The notes: a model not told the origin generated them from the sequence alone. Shown: positions 28,156 to 37,071, counted from the first letter of the stretch. The stretch is DNA of 64,000 bases from Corynebacterium sp. HS2168-gen11 (GCF_024834075.1 NZ_JANUXR010000007.1:62001-126000), one strand, 5' to 3'. Numbers and translations: made by a program.

Positions 28156-29082
28156 TCAGCGATCCTTTTTCTGAACGACAATCACAAGATTGGACGTGAA
28201 AAATTCCCTTAATAGGGGAATGTGGATAATCCACCACGCCCACCACGGATGATACCTTGGGAAAAACGTCACAGCGTGCTCATCACGTTGTTGGTTTCCC
28301 CATTTCAACCCGGCTTTTGCGCTAACGGCAAACAAAGAAGTGCCGAAGATGTTTTTCGGAAGGCGATGGTGGCGTTGCTGGTAGCGTCGTAAAGCATAGG
28401 TGCCGCCGAGGTAGTGTGCCCAAAAGCCGGTTTCATGGCCTCCAAAAGGCCCAAGCCAGACGGTATAACTGAGCACCATCAGCCCGCCCGGCTTGCAGAC
28501 GCGCAACATCTCATCTGCCATGCGCCAAGGATGCGGCACGTGCTCGGCGACATTCGAGGAATACACGATGTCCATGGAATTATCGGCGAACGGAAGCGCC
28601 ATGCCATCGCCGCGCACCGCGTTGGGAATCGTGATGCCGGCTGCTGCCATCTCGCCTACGTCTGGCTCGAGCGCAATATAGTGGGCGTCGTGGCTGGCGA
28701 AGGCATCGGCGAAATAGCCTGGTCCGCCGCCGACGTCGAGCACGCGCGCGTTGGCCAAGCTGGTGTGGGAGAGATCGTGGCGCAGGTCGGCAAGTAGTTG
28801 GGCGGTGTCGCGGGCAAGGAGGGAATAAAACATTGCCGGCGTGGTTTGTTCCACCCTGACTGCCTGCAGCAATTGCCAGGATCTTTGCAAGGTGGCATGC
28901 TTGGCACACCGAGGCAGCCGCGTGCTTCGAGGCAGCCGCACGCACCCGCGCAGCCGCGCACCAACCGTCAGCAGCTGGGCACACCGAGGCAGCCGCGAAC
29001 CCTGCCCTCGAAACCGCCCTCCAGCCATACGAAACCGAGCACCAAGCATACGAGAACGGATGAATTGCGGCAGACTGACCAT
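28156..29082 (-). CDS. mtrP: SAM-dependent methyltransferase MtrP (Rv0224c family)
   Basis: Class I methyltransferase; the C. glutamicum homologue MtrP is needed for efficient transport of trehalose mycolates. SAM motif VLDVGGGPGYFADAF, acidic LEPDVGEM, then GMALPFADNSMDIVYSSNVAEHVPHPW and the family-specific SYTVWLGPFGGHETGFWAHYLGG are visible. Homology begins only around residue 64 (HATLQRSWQLLQA). The ~60 residues before it are Arg/Leu-rich and encoded by repeated DNA, yet ATG 29082 is supported by a -10 box TAAAGT ending 6 nt upstream. The extension is either real and recent or a misassigned start (GTG at codon 48 is an alternative). A TATTAAGG copy at 28207 encodes CTA-TTA-AGG. Confidence 0.88.
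   Translation of the reverse strand: MVSLPQFIRSRMLGARFRMAGGRFRGQGSRLPRCAQLLTVGARLRGCVRLPRSTRLPRCAKHATLQRSWQLLQAVRVEQTTPAMFYSLLARDTAQLLADLRHDLSHTSLANARVLDVGGGPGYFADAFASHDAHYIALEPDVGEMAAAGITIPNAVRGDGMALPFADNSMDIVYSSNVAEHVPHPWRMADEMLRVCKPGGLMVLSYTVWLGPFGGHETGFWAHYLGGTYALRRYQQRHHRLPKNIFGTSLFAVSAKAGLKWGNQQRDEHAVTFFPRYHPWWAWWIIHIPLLREFFTSNLVIVVQKKDR
28903..28990. repeat. Degenerate direct repeats in the 5' end of mtrP
   Basis: Two near-identical 20-bp copies (GGCACACCGAGGCAGCCGCG on the + strand, ~28,904 and ~28,978) with partial copies (CGAGGCAGCCGC, CGCAGCCGCG) between them. They encode the RLPRCA / RLPRST reiterations of the extra N-terminus. Confidence 0.6.
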
Positions 29083-29088
29083 ATACTT

Positions 29089-29094
29089 ACTTTA
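29089..29094 (-). promoter_or_regulatory. -10 box of mtrP
   Basis: TAAAGT on the - strand, 6 nt before ATG 29082. It faces the divergent promoter of the GT4 gene (TAAGAT) only 20 bp away, so the two promoters share a very short control region. Confidence 0.5.
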
Positions 29095-29114
29095 ACCGAT
29101 CTTGTTGCAACGGC

Positions 29115-29120
29115 TAAGAT
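29115..29120 (+). promoter_or_regulatory. -10 box of the GT4 glycosyltransferase gene
   Basis: TAAGAT, 10 nt before ATG 29131 and 4 nt before ATG 29125. A transcript starting ~7-10 nt downstream would be leaderless or nearly so. Confidence 0.45.
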
Positions 29121-29130
29121 AGCAATGGTT

Positions 29131-30288
29131 ATGAATATTTTGCTGTTATGCTGGCGCGATTTGGATCATCCGCAAGGAGGTGGCAGTGAACGCTACCTTG
29201 AACGAGTCGCTGAGCATCTAGCAGCCAGTGGCCATACGGTCACCTATTTCACCGCCCGTTTTCCGCATGCTTCTCGACGCACCCACCGCAACGGGTTCCG
29301 TATCCTTCGATCTGGCGGCAAATATGGGGTGTACATCCACGCGGCGGTGTTCATGCTGCTGGGAAGACTTGGCATTGGTCCACTTGCCAAGACCGATGTG
29401 GTGGTCGATACCCAAAATGGTATTCCATTTTTCGCCAAGTGCTTTTCTGGTCGCCCAACGGTGCTGCTCACGCACCATTGCCACAAGGAACAGTGGTCGG
29501 TGGCAACAGCACTGGTGGCAAAATTAGGATGGTGGCTCGAGTCGAAAGTCTCACCTTGGGTGCATCGTCACAGCTTGGTCGTCACAGTTTCGCGACCAAG
29601 CCAGCAGGAATTAATTGATCTTGGCTTCTTGCCCGAGAACATTTCAATTGTGCGCAATGGTATTGATCCGGTTCCTGAGCACTACTCCAAACTGATGCCG
29701 GATCCGCGCACGCACATCGTCACCTTGGCACGTCTGGTGCCGCACAAGCAGATTGAAGACGCCATTTGGGCCGTCCACGATCAACCGGATCTCGTGCTCG
29801 ATGTCATCGGTGATGGCTGGTGGGCCGAAAAGCTGAAAATTTATGCCGCAAATCTGCAAGCCAAAAATGTGGTGTTCCACGGACATGTCGCCGAGGAGGT
29901 CAAGCACGCCTTGCTTGACCGCGCCGCCTTGCACCTGATGCCTTCGCGCAAAGAAGGCTGGGGATTAGCGGTGATCGAGGCCGCTCAACACCACGTTCCA
30001 ACTATCGGATATACCAGCTCAGGCGGACTGCAGGATTCTATTCAGCACAACCGTACAGGCTTGCTGGTGGCCGGGCGTACCAGCTTGAAGCAGGCCCTGT
30101 TGCGCCTGCTACACAATCCCAACGAGCTTACCCGCCTCGGGCAGACCGCGTATATCCAAAGCAAGCGGTACCGGTGGGAAGACACTGGCCAGCAGATCGC
30201 TCAGCTCTTAACCGTTGCTTTACGACGCCACAATGCCACCCCAACCGGCACCAGGCACCATAATCCCAGCAGCCCAACCCCTAGCTGA
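29131..30288 (+). CDS. GT4-family glycosyltransferase (Rv0225-like)
   Basis: A 385-residue GT-B glycosyltransferase: N-terminal MNILLLCWRDLDHPQGGGSERYLERVAEHLAASGH, the central HTVTYF and LLTHHCHKEQW, C-terminal ARLVPHKQIEDAIWAV, HLMPSRKEGWGLAVIEAAQH (the E-x7-E region of retaining GT4 enzymes). Donor and acceptor are unknown; its M. tuberculosis counterpart also sits between the mtrP-like and Rv0226c-like genes, implying envelope glycoconjugates. ATG 29131 is chosen by homology start and -10 spacing; ATG 29125 is equally in frame. The 3' end overlaps the convergent membrane-protein gene by 88 bp, with the 12-mer GCTTTACGACGC inside the overlap. Confidence 0.87.
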   Translation: MNILLLCWRDLDHPQGGGSERYLERVAEHLAASGHTVTYFTARFPHASRRTHRNGFRILRSGGKYGVYIHAAVFMLLGRLGIGPLAKTDVVVDTQNGIPFFAKCFSGRPTVLLTHHCHKEQWSVATALVAKLGWWLESKVSPWVHRHSLVVTVSRPSQQELIDLGFLPENISIVRNGIDPVPEHYSKLMPDPRTHIVTLARLVPHKQIEDAIWAVHDQPDLVLDVIGDGWWAEKLKIYAANLQAKNVVFHGHVAEEVKHALLDRAALHLMPSRKEGWGLAVIEAAQHHVPTIGYTSSGGLQDSIQHNRTGLLVAGRTSLKQALLRLLHNPNELTRLGQTAYIQSKRYRWEDTGQQIAQLLTVALRRHNATPTGTRHHNPSSPTPS

Positions 30289-31874
30289 TACCGCCAGTTG
30301 GTGGTATATGGTGCTGGACACGTGCGCGTATGCACTACGTTTTGATGCTGAACGTAGCAGATGCCCAGTTCATCGAGCAGCTTCGTATCGTGACGGAACC
30401 AAGCAGCTTTTGCCTGCAGGAACACCGGATTAATTGGATCTGCCACCACGCTACCGGTATCTGTGTGCACGACAAGACTGCCACTATGCAGGATCTCTTG
30501 CATTTTGGTGGCGGGATCCACCCCAATTCGGTCACCAATGCGCACTAAGCCGCCATGATCGAGCTGAAGGAGAACATGGTTACTCGGTGCGAAGTTGTAG
30601 GTAGCTGCGCGGGCTGCAGCATCGTTGGCACTCGCCTGATCTCCGCTTTCGCTGGAGGAGGTCGCACTCGCCGCATCGGCCTGGCCATCAGCCGCACCAA
30701 CGCCCGCGGCCTCGCCACCGCGCTCGGCTTCAACCCCAGACCCGCCACCGCGCTCGGCTCCAACCCCATCCTCGACATCGAACTGCACCGGCTGCAACAT
30801 CTGCAACGCTACGAGCGCATCTGGGGTTTGTGCCACAATCATGATACTTAAGAACAATGGTGCTAGCCGAAGACGAGGAAGTTGGAAGCGTCCTGTGGCG
30901 ACGACCAGTCCTGGAATGAGCAGCAATGCGAGTTTTGAAGAATCTCGAAACAGTTGAGCTCCTGGAATTGTGGCAAAAATCAATGTCGATGGCCCAAGCC
31001 AGAGTAGAACAAACCCACCGATACCGATCAGGCTGGGCAACCATAATCGGCGTGGAATAAATGGCACCAGCGCAAACCATACCAACAGGCCAATCGTCGC
31101 AAAGCCAGCATTGCGCGAGTCGGGGACTGCGCTGGTATTCCAGAGTCCGCCGAGGGTGAAGAATGTTCCAAGGGTGCCAACACCTGCTTCGGCGCGACCT
31201 AAAAAGACGGTTGTAATGCCCGCGCTACTTGGCGTAATCAGCGATGGTACCAGCCATGGCAAACTACTGAGCAGCCCAGCAATCACGATCACAAGGCGCG
31301 ACCGCACCACGCATAGCGCAAAGACCAGCGCAATCACCGCACCTGTGGGAGTCAGCGAGCATACCCAAAGCAGCAGCACAACCCGCTTGGGATGCTTTCG
31401 CCACACATAAATACCAGGCAATACCCACGCGGTTATTACCAACCCCCAATGCCCCTGCAACAGCCGCTCGATCACAAACGGATTTGCCAGCGTCATGGCA
31501 ACGGCTGCGAACTTTGCAGGTGTGGTACGTGCACAGCACATTGCACACCAGGCGCCGAACGCACCTGCCGCAAGCAGCACCACCCGCACGAACCAGCTGG
31601 CAGGCACCAGCATGCCAACCAACGCCAGCACCCCATCTTGTGGAACATTTCTCGCCGGCAGCATTCCGAATCCCACAGCAGAAGGAATCAACCTCGGATG
31701 ATCCAGCACCACCATATCGCGCAGGAATAATTCCCCAGGTCCGAACAGCGGCCCGAGCATACTTCCTATTAAGAAACTCGCCCACAACCACAGCAGCATC
31801 GTGACCCACAGCGAAGACGATTCTGATTGCATCTGGGCATGCGGGCCGAAGCAGCGTCGAAAAGCAGGAATCAT
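30201..31874 (-). CDS. Polytopic membrane protein, Rv0226c-like
   Basis: A 557-residue integral membrane protein with about ten hydrophobic segments and a GT-C-like look; conserved N-terminal region PGELFLRDMVVLDHPRLIPSA with acidic RDM in the first loop. A Gly/Ala/Glu/Ser-rich insert (~residues 374-420: DGVGAERGGGSGVEAERGG and on) breaks the C-terminal soluble part and is encoded by direct repeats (CCGCGCTCGGCT.CAACCCC). No function is known for the family; it is conserved beside mtrP, GT4, DUF3068 and tmaT. Start overlaps the DUF3068 stop by 4 bp. The end overlaps the convergent GT4 gene by 88 bp. Confidence 0.8.
   Translation of the reverse strand: MIPAFRRCFGPHAQMQSESSSLWVTMLLWLWASFLIGSMLGPLFGPGELFLRDMVVLDHPRLIPSAVGFGMLPARNVPQDGVLALVGMLVPASWFVRVVLLAAGAFGAWCAMCCARTTPAKFAAVAMTLANPFVIERLLQGHWGLVITAWVLPGIYVWRKHPKRVVLLLWVCSLTPTGAVIALVFALCVVRSRLVIVIAGLLSSLPWLVPSLITPSSAGITTVFLGRAEAGVGTLGTFFTLGGLWNTSAVPDSRNAGFATIGLLVWFALVPFIPRRLWLPSLIGIGGFVLLWLGPSTLIFATIPGAQLFRDSSKLALLLIPGLVVATGRFQLPRLRLAPLFLSIMIVAQTPDALVALQMLQPVQFDVEDGVGAERGGGSGVEAERGGEAAGVGAADGQADAASATSSSESGDQASANDAAARAATYNFAPSNHVLLQLDHGGLVRIGDRIGVDPATKMQEILHSGSLVVHTDTGSVVADPINPVFLQAKAAWFRHDTKLLDELGICYVQHQNVVHTRTCPAPYTTNWRYQLGVGLLGLWCLVPVGVALWRRKATVKS
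30690..30775. repeat. Direct repeat encoding the low-complexity insert
   Basis: Two copies of about 22 bp beginning CCACCGCGCTCGGCT, at ~30,714 and ~30,743, with degraded flanking copies; they encode the EAERGG / GAERGGG reiteration on the - strand. Confidence 0.55.
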
Positions 31875-33121
31875 GAGGCGTGACGACGACGGCGCTGGTT
31901 GCGGATCTGCAGGAGAGTAAGAATCACAAAGATGGCGGCGACCAGCTTTAATAAATATGGGTAGAGGCGAATACGGAACAATGATGTGGTAATTTCAGCA
32001 GCATGCATGCGCTGTTGGGTGCGAGTGGCCTCGTCCCAGGCGAACCTGGCCTGCAGTAACGTGCGATACGGATCGCCTTTGGTAATCATGCGGTCAAAGT
32101 CGTGACGGAAACCGGCTTGTGCGGCCGTGACAGCGGCATCCGCGTCATCACGGGCTGCAAACAGATACATATCCTCTACCTGGTGTAAGATCACGCCAGA
32201 AGTCGGCTCGACCCACACTCGCCGCTGCACTGTGTAATACGGATGCAACTGAACGGTATCGGTAGTGCCGTCGGGGTAGAACTTATCTGCAGCGCCTTGC
32301 AGCCGAAGCGCGTCGATGGAAAACTGCTTGGACCTATCAATCGCTGTGGCAGATGGCTGCGCGGTGGGGTCATCGGTGATAACTTGCGGCTGTGTGAAGG
32401 CACGAAATACCGAATCGGAAAGATTAATCGGCGCGATATACTGCTGAAACACCCACGCCGTTTCCCCGTGACGAGTGGTCGTGACAGGTTCATCGCTCCG
32501 AATCGGCGGTGCAGCAGGAATATCATCGATTGCCACTGTGCCAGCGTAATCAATGGGGTAGCTATCTTGGGCCAACGCATCGAAATATAAATAACTGCGA
32601 CGCTCCGCTTGGAAGGGGAAGAAATACTGCACCCCATCGCGCGCAAAACTATCGGTGCTGAATCGTAAATGCAACGCCGGTGCGCTGACGGTGATCTGTG
32701 ACTGTGGATCCGTAGCCGGCAAGGTGGAGTTCTTGAGCAGCTGCACGGAGTCGTCAATATTGATCAGTGTTTGCTGTGGTGCGATGGTGTCAAACTTGGT
32801 GTGTGCATGCAGCCCAACCTGCAAGTCGGCTTTCTTTGGATCTGAATGCTCGCCAGCAGTAGTCGTGACCGTCGTCGTGGAAATCAGTTGCGTGAGCTGA
32901 ATATGACAATCATTCGACATACCAGCAGCACAAACGGTATCCGGATTATAGACAGTCGCCAGCGTCGGTTCTGAGCGCAGCGTGTGCGTCGTTGTGGTTG
33001 CCAGAGGTTTCAGTGTTGGCAAGACCACCGCAGAAATTATGATTGCGCTGATCAAGCACAGTCCAGCAATGCCGAAACTTAGCCATGCGCGCCAATACTG
33101 CCGCATGTGTGAAGCTGTCAT
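31871..33121 (-). CDS. DUF3068 membrane protein (Rv0227c-like)
   Basis: A 416-residue protein with an N-terminal transmembrane segment (~12-36), a large extracytoplasmic domain and a C-terminal transmembrane segment (~385-405) followed by the basic tail NQRRRRHAS. This is the DUF3068 (PorA-family) architecture. A C. glutamicum homologue has been linked to lipomannan/lipoarabinomannan maturation, from memory. ATG 33121 has AAGGGAG 5 nt upstream. It is the first gene of a two-gene unit with the Rv0226c-like gene (4-bp overlap), divergent from tmaT. Confidence 0.85.
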   Translation of the reverse strand: MTASHMRQYWRAWLSFGIAGLCLISAIIISAVVLPTLKPLATTTTHTLRSEPTLATVYNPDTVCAAGMSNDCHIQLTQLISTTTVTTTAGEHSDPKKADLQVGLHAHTKFDTIAPQQTLINIDDSVQLLKNSTLPATDPQSQITVSAPALHLRFSTDSFARDGVQYFFPFQAERRSYLYFDALAQDSYPIDYAGTVAIDDIPAAPPIRSDEPVTTTRHGETAWVFQQYIAPINLSDSVFRAFTQPQVITDDPTAQPSATAIDRSKQFSIDALRLQGAADKFYPDGTTDTVQLHPYYTVQRRVWVEPTSGVILHQVEDMYLFAARDDADAAVTAAQAGFRHDFDRMITKGDPYRTLLQARFAWDEATRTQQRMHAAEITTSLFRIRLYPYLLKLVAAIFVILTLLQIRNQRRRRHAS

Positions 33122-33375
33122 TGTGACTCCCTTACTTGAACCCTGACTTAATGCTTGACGACGCTGCTATCTGCCGTATGCCGACTCATTGTTCGCGACC
33201 GCTTGCTGCTCGGTTGACTGCCGGCTGATTGTTGTTTGCCCGATGAGTACCGTTTGGTGCGACGAACAAGATGGCCCTGCGAGCCAACTCTGCCCGAGCC
33301 AACTTGGCTCGGTTTTCAAACCAGGCTCGTCCGAACCAACCCCGCCCGAATCAACCTTGCTACCCTTAAAGGGCT
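33122..33375. other. DUF3068-tmaT divergent intergenic region
   Basis: No gene. It contains a 12-mer GCTTGACGACGC at 33153-33164 and a cluster of CGAGCCAACT-type repeats (~33,278-33,315). A -10-like TACCCT at 33361-33366 lies 9 nt before tmaT. Confidence 0.45.
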
Positions 33376-34488
33376 ATGTATGTATCGTACTCAACTTCGC
33401 CAGCTGCACGCAGCTCCTTTAACCCTCATCTGGAAGGACTTCGCGGCATCGCAGCATTAGGCGTGCTCAGTACACATGTAGCATTTCAAACTGGCCTCGA
33501 CCCCCACAGCATCGCCGGTGCAATTTTGAGCCGTTTCGACTTCTTCGTGGCAGTATTTTTCGCACTCTCCGCTTATTTACTGTGGTCACCCACGCGACTA
33601 CACACAGGCAACCTACTGGCCTACTATCAGCGCAGAGCCATACGTATCCTCCCTGCTTATATAGTATGCGTATGCGTCAGCCTAGCACTCGTACCAGAGG
33701 CATTTCACGCTCGTCCAGCAGCGATCCTGACCACTTTGACTTTCACCCAGCTTTACATTCCCCAAGGACTCATTGGCGGCTTAACGCATTTATGGTCGTT
33801 AAACGTCGAAGTGGTTTTTTACCTCCTGCTACCCATATTTGCGCTGGTACTCGCAAGACTTCGACCGCTGCTTCGAATGGTCTGCATTCTCATATTGAGC
33901 TTGCTGAGCTTGGCCTGGGCTTTTCTTCCGTGGGTGATCGCTGGTGATGGAACAGCATTGCCGAATCGGCAAATCTATCCCGTGGCATTTAGCATGTGGT
34001 TCGCAATCGGCATGATCGCAGCTGAGCTGGTGCAACATTATTCCCATTCATCTGCATTGAGGCAGATCACGGCCATATTACATCGAAGCCGTTGGGTCAA
34101 TTGGACACTCGCGATCGGCATCGCCTGGCTCGCTGGCCAAGAATTTTTCGGTCCCTTAGGTTTAACCCATCCAAGTCCCCTCCAGTTCGTCCTGCGACTC
34201 CTGGCTGGCACTGCGTTCGCCACCCTAATCCTCACATCATATTTACTGCCAACATCTCGTAGTCTCCTAGCGCATCCGATCGCCCAGCACCTTGGCAAAA
34301 TTAGCTATTCCTTATTCCTATGGCATCTTCCGATCTTAAGCGCGGTATTTGCGGTCACCGGTATTTCGCCATTTCATGGTCATTTTTTTACCATCTGGTT
34401 GCTGACCGCCGCCGCTGCAATCATCGTGGCATGGGCGAGCTTTGTCTGGATTGAACAGCCGTGTCGACAAGCGCTGCGGGGGTACTAA
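33376..34488 (+). CDS. tmaT: Acyltransferase-3 family protein, TmaT-like
   Basis: A 370-residue integral membrane O-acyltransferase with about ten hydrophobic segments. N-terminal LEGLRGIAALGVLSTHVAF carries the R-x10-H signature of the acyltransferase-3 family, and FFVAVFFALSAYLLW is the next conserved segment. The C. glutamicum protein at this position, TmaT, acetylates trehalose monomycolate and thereby promotes its MmpL-mediated export; this links it to the MmpL3/CmpL1 gene of this window. ATG 33376 with TACCCT 9 nt upstream suggests a leaderless or near-leaderless transcript. Confidence 0.86.
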   Translation: MYVSYSTSPAARSSFNPHLEGLRGIAALGVLSTHVAFQTGLDPHSIAGAILSRFDFFVAVFFALSAYLLWSPTRLHTGNLLAYYQRRAIRILPAYIVCVCVSLALVPEAFHARPAAILTTLTFTQLYIPQGLIGGLTHLWSLNVEVVFYLLLPIFALVLARLRPLLRMVCILILSLLSLAWAFLPWVIAGDGTALPNRQIYPVAFSMWFAIGMIAAELVQHYSHSSALRQITAILHRSRWVNWTLAIGIAWLAGQEFFGPLGLTHPSPLQFVLRLLAGTAFATLILTSYLLPTSRSLLAHPIAQHLGKISYSLFLWHLPILSAVFAVTGISPFHGHFFTIWLLTAAAAIIVAWASFVWIEQPCRQALRGY

Positions 34489-35054
34489 ACCAGCGCAATT
34501 TCCTTATTAAGGGAAATTATGTATCTTCGCAGTTCATGGTCTATGTGGTGCATCTCCCATTTGTGAGATTCCGTGTCTGCAGGCACATTTTCTGCTCGTT
34601 GAAGTATGTGTCAAGCTGTGGTGATACTTTCGCAGTGGGGATCGCTGTGGGAACGTTTGTGCAGCTCTCTATATCGGCAAAAGAAAGGATCGTAAGAAAG
34701 ACGACCTGCAGTATGTGTGGGAATATAAGTTTTATATGGCCAGATTGGAAGTTTGGGTAGATTGGAACCAAAAGTTCAAGTGGTTGAAAACTTCGACTTA
34801 GGTGTGCTTAACTACTTGGGTAGGAAACGGTTGTCATGTTCGGGTGCTCCTCGACTAGCCGACGTGCACGAGCAGTAGTTATACATTGATCGTGCGTTTG
34901 AGGATAGTTGTTCGGCTGAGGTTGGGAAACGCTATTGAAGCAGCCATAATACTGATTCAGTGCGAACTTGAGAGCCAGTTTCTTGTCAGTATTTCACTAA
35001 AAATACACGCTGGTTTGTGTTGAGAGCGTGTGAAGTTTTGATTGAAGAGAGTTC
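34489..35054. promoter_or_regulatory. Region between tmaT and the metal ABC operon
   Basis: 566 bp with no convincing gene. It holds a near-palindromic TATTAAGG element (34497-34518: arms AATTTCC / GGAAATT around an 8-nt centre). TTAGGTGTGCTTAAC at 34798-34812 partly matches the DtxR operator (TTAGGTTAGCCTAACCTAA), a candidate metalloregulator site ~240 bp before mntA. The last 70 bp are AT-rich with a GAAGAGAG ribosome binding site. Confidence 0.45.
34497..34518. repeat. Palindromic copy of the dispersed TATTAAGG element
   Basis: Arms AATTTCC (34497-34503) and GGAAATT (34512-34518) around TTATTAAG, 9 bp after the tmaT stop. It could also form a small terminator hairpin. Confidence 0.6.
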
Positions 35055-36179
35055 ATGAAACGTATTAACCCATTCGCACGTTTTGGTATGGTCTTGACTG
35101 CTGCTGCACTGGCAATCGCAGGTTGTAGTGCACCAAGCGAACAAGCAGCAATGACCGAAGCTGAAACCCCAGCAGCTGCTGAAGGAAACGTTGTACGTGC
35201 AGTTGCAACCACCACTCAGATTTGTGACTACCTGACCAATATTGGTGCAGCTGGTCTGAAACTGGAAAAGACCGACTCCCAGGGTCAGCACACCACCATT
35301 GGTGACGGCGAAGCTACCCTCGATCTGACCTGCCTGTTGGCACCAAACGCGTCAGCTCATGAGCACGAGATGACCCCACAGCAGATGAAGGCACTTGGCC
35401 AGGCTGATTTGTTCTTCGTCAACGGCGTTGATTTGGAGCACTTCCTTGACGACGCTGTCAAGGCTTCCGGCTTCAAGGGCACCATGGCCGTGACCACTGG
35501 TGTTGCAAGCACCGAAGCTGAAGGTTACACCGTTGATCTTGGCGAAAAGAAGGTTGATATTCGCCCATGGCCATTTGCTGAAGAAGGCGAAGAAGCCGAA
35601 TTCAGCCATGATCCACACGTCTGGACCGATCCAAAGCGTGCTGCCGTTCAGGTTCAAAACATTGGTTACTTCTTGTCCAAGGCTGCTCCAGAGTCTGCAG
35701 ATGTCTTCAAGAAGGCTGTTGATACCTACTCTGCACAGTTGAAGGATCTTGATGAGTGGGTTCGCGAGTCCATCGAGTCTGTACCAGCAGAACACCGCAC
35801 GCTGTTCACCTCTCATGATGCATTCGGCTACTTCTCTGAGTCTTATGGCATTAAGTTCATTGGTGCTGCACTGTCTGACTTCAACCACCAGCAGGATGCA
35901 ACTGCTGAGCACATCAACGCTGAGGCGCAAAAGGTGAAGGAATCTGGTGCAAAGGCACTGTTCGCTGAGAACTCCAACAACGATAAGTCCATCGAGGCAA
36001 TTGCTCGTGCTGCAGGTGTAAAGGCAATCACCCAGGAAGATGCTCTCTACGGCGACTCCCTCGGCCCAGTTGGTTCCGAAGGTGAAACCTACATCGGTTC
36101 TATCGTGCACAACGTCACCACCTTGGTTGAGGCTTGGGGCGGTACGGTAGCTCCACTTCCTGCTTCTTTGAAGAAGTAA
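35055..36179 (+). CDS. mntA: Metal ABC transporter substrate-binding lipoprotein (Mn/Zn)
   Basis: A 374-residue cluster-9 solute-binding lipoprotein that captures Mn2+ or Zn2+ outside the membrane. Lipobox AIAGC gives lipidated Cys24. Candidate metal ligands are His104 (AHEHE), His188 (HDPHVW), Glu305 (FAENSNND) and Asp334 (LYGDSLG); His254 (TSHDAFGYF) is a further family position. An acidic insert lies at ~175-184. GAAGAGAG precedes ATG 35055. With two permeases, an ATPase and a DtxR-like regulator it forms an operon like mntABCD-mntR of C. diphtheriae; the Mn assignment follows from that resemblance, and Zn cannot be excluded. Confidence 0.86.
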   Translation: MKRINPFARFGMVLTAAALAIAGCSAPSEQAAMTEAETPAAAEGNVVRAVATTTQICDYLTNIGAAGLKLEKTDSQGQHTTIGDGEATLDLTCLLAPNASAHEHEMTPQQMKALGQADLFFVNGVDLEHFLDDAVKASGFKGTMAVTTGVASTEAEGYTVDLGEKKVDIRPWPFAEEGEEAEFSHDPHVWTDPKRAAVQVQNIGYFLSKAAPESADVFKKAVDTYSAQLKDLDEWVRESIESVPAEHRTLFTSHDAFGYFSESYGIKFIGAALSDFNHQQDATAEHINAEAQKVKESGAKALFAENSNNDKSIEAIARAAGVKAITQEDALYGDSLGPVGSEGETYIGSIVHNVTTLVEAWGGTVAPLPASLKK

Positions 36180-36360
36180 ACGTTTCAAATATTTTGTCAG
36201 GCTAGAAGTTTCTGGCTTGTAGCTTGGCAATAATGTTTCCTCGCTTAACCCCTCGCACTATGCATCGTGTTTAGGATAACCTGCACTTCAGCTGTTATTG
36301 AACATGATGTGCGGTGCGAGGGTTTCCGCAATTTTCCTCCCACATGAAGGCTTCCCTACC
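36180..36360 (+). promoter_or_regulatory. mntA-mntB spacer with DtxR-like half site
   Basis: The 181-bp gap is long for one operon. It holds an imperfect hairpin (GGCTAGAA.TTCTGGC, ~36,202-36,220) that could reduce readthrough from mntA. TTAGGATAACCT (36271-36282) matches 10 of 12 positions of the first part of the DtxR operator and also contains a -10-like TAGGAT. It may be a second, metal-controlled promoter for mntB. Confidence 0.4.
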
Positions 36361-37071
36361 ATGCATATCTCGTCGGACCACGGTCAGAATATTCAGACGT
36401 CCTCCTTCAGTTCTCAACCTGTGATTACCGTCAAAAACTTCGAATGCGGGTATGGTGCTGAACCAATTTTGACTGATGTTAATTTCACGGTGGCACACGG
36501 TGCTGGCTTAGGCCTCATCGGTGCAAATGGTTCTGGTAAATCTACCTTACTCAAGGGCATTATCGGCCTGTGCCGTACCAGCGGCGAAGTTACCCACGCT
36601 GGTGGCATCGGCTATGTGCCACAGCACCAAGACGTAGATCTTTCCTTCCCGGTTACCGCACGCCAGGTCGTCGAGATGGGCTTATACCCACAAACTCCAT
36701 GGTGGAAGAAAGTCGACGCCAAGAAAGTCAATGACGCAATCGCACTGGTTGAACTTTCCCATAAAGCAGGCGATCGTTTCGGAGATCTTTCTGGTGGACA
36801 ACGCCAACGTATCTTAATTGCGAGGGCCTTAGTCACCGATCCGAACCTGGTACTGCTCGATGAGCCGTTTAACGGCCTCGACGTTGCCAGCCGCCAAGTG
36901 CTGGTCGATACTATTCGCACGTTAAAGGCCCAAGGTACCGCAGTTATTATTTCAACCCACGATTATGATCTCGCAGATCAAGTCTGTGAGCACAGCGCCA
37001 AGGTTGGCAACGGCAAGGTCGCCATTTTTGAAACTGCACAGGTGATTAAAGCATCGAATGAGGTTTCTTAA
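36361..37071 (+). CDS. mntB: Metal ABC transporter ATP-binding protein
   Basis: A 236-residue ABC ATPase energising the metal importer. Walker A GANGSGKST, Q-loop region VPQHQDVDLSFPV, signature LSGGQRQR, Walker B LVLLDEPFNG and the H-switch STHDYDL are all intact. ATG 36361 has AAGG 10 nt upstream; an upstream TTG/ATG extension (36298, 36304) is possible but would overlap the candidate promoter. The stop TAA is immediately followed by the ATG of mntC. Confidence 0.9.
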   Translation: MHISSDHGQNIQTSSFSSQPVITVKNFECGYGAEPILTDVNFTVAHGAGLGLIGANGSGKSTLLKGIIGLCRTSGEVTHAGGIGYVPQHQDVDLSFPVTARQVVEMGLYPQTPWWKKVDAKKVNDAIALVELSHKAGDRFGDLSGGQRQRILIARALVTDPNLVLLDEPFNGLDVASRQVLVDTIRTLKAQGTAVIISTHDYDLADQVCEHSAKVGNGKVAIFETAQVIKASNEVS

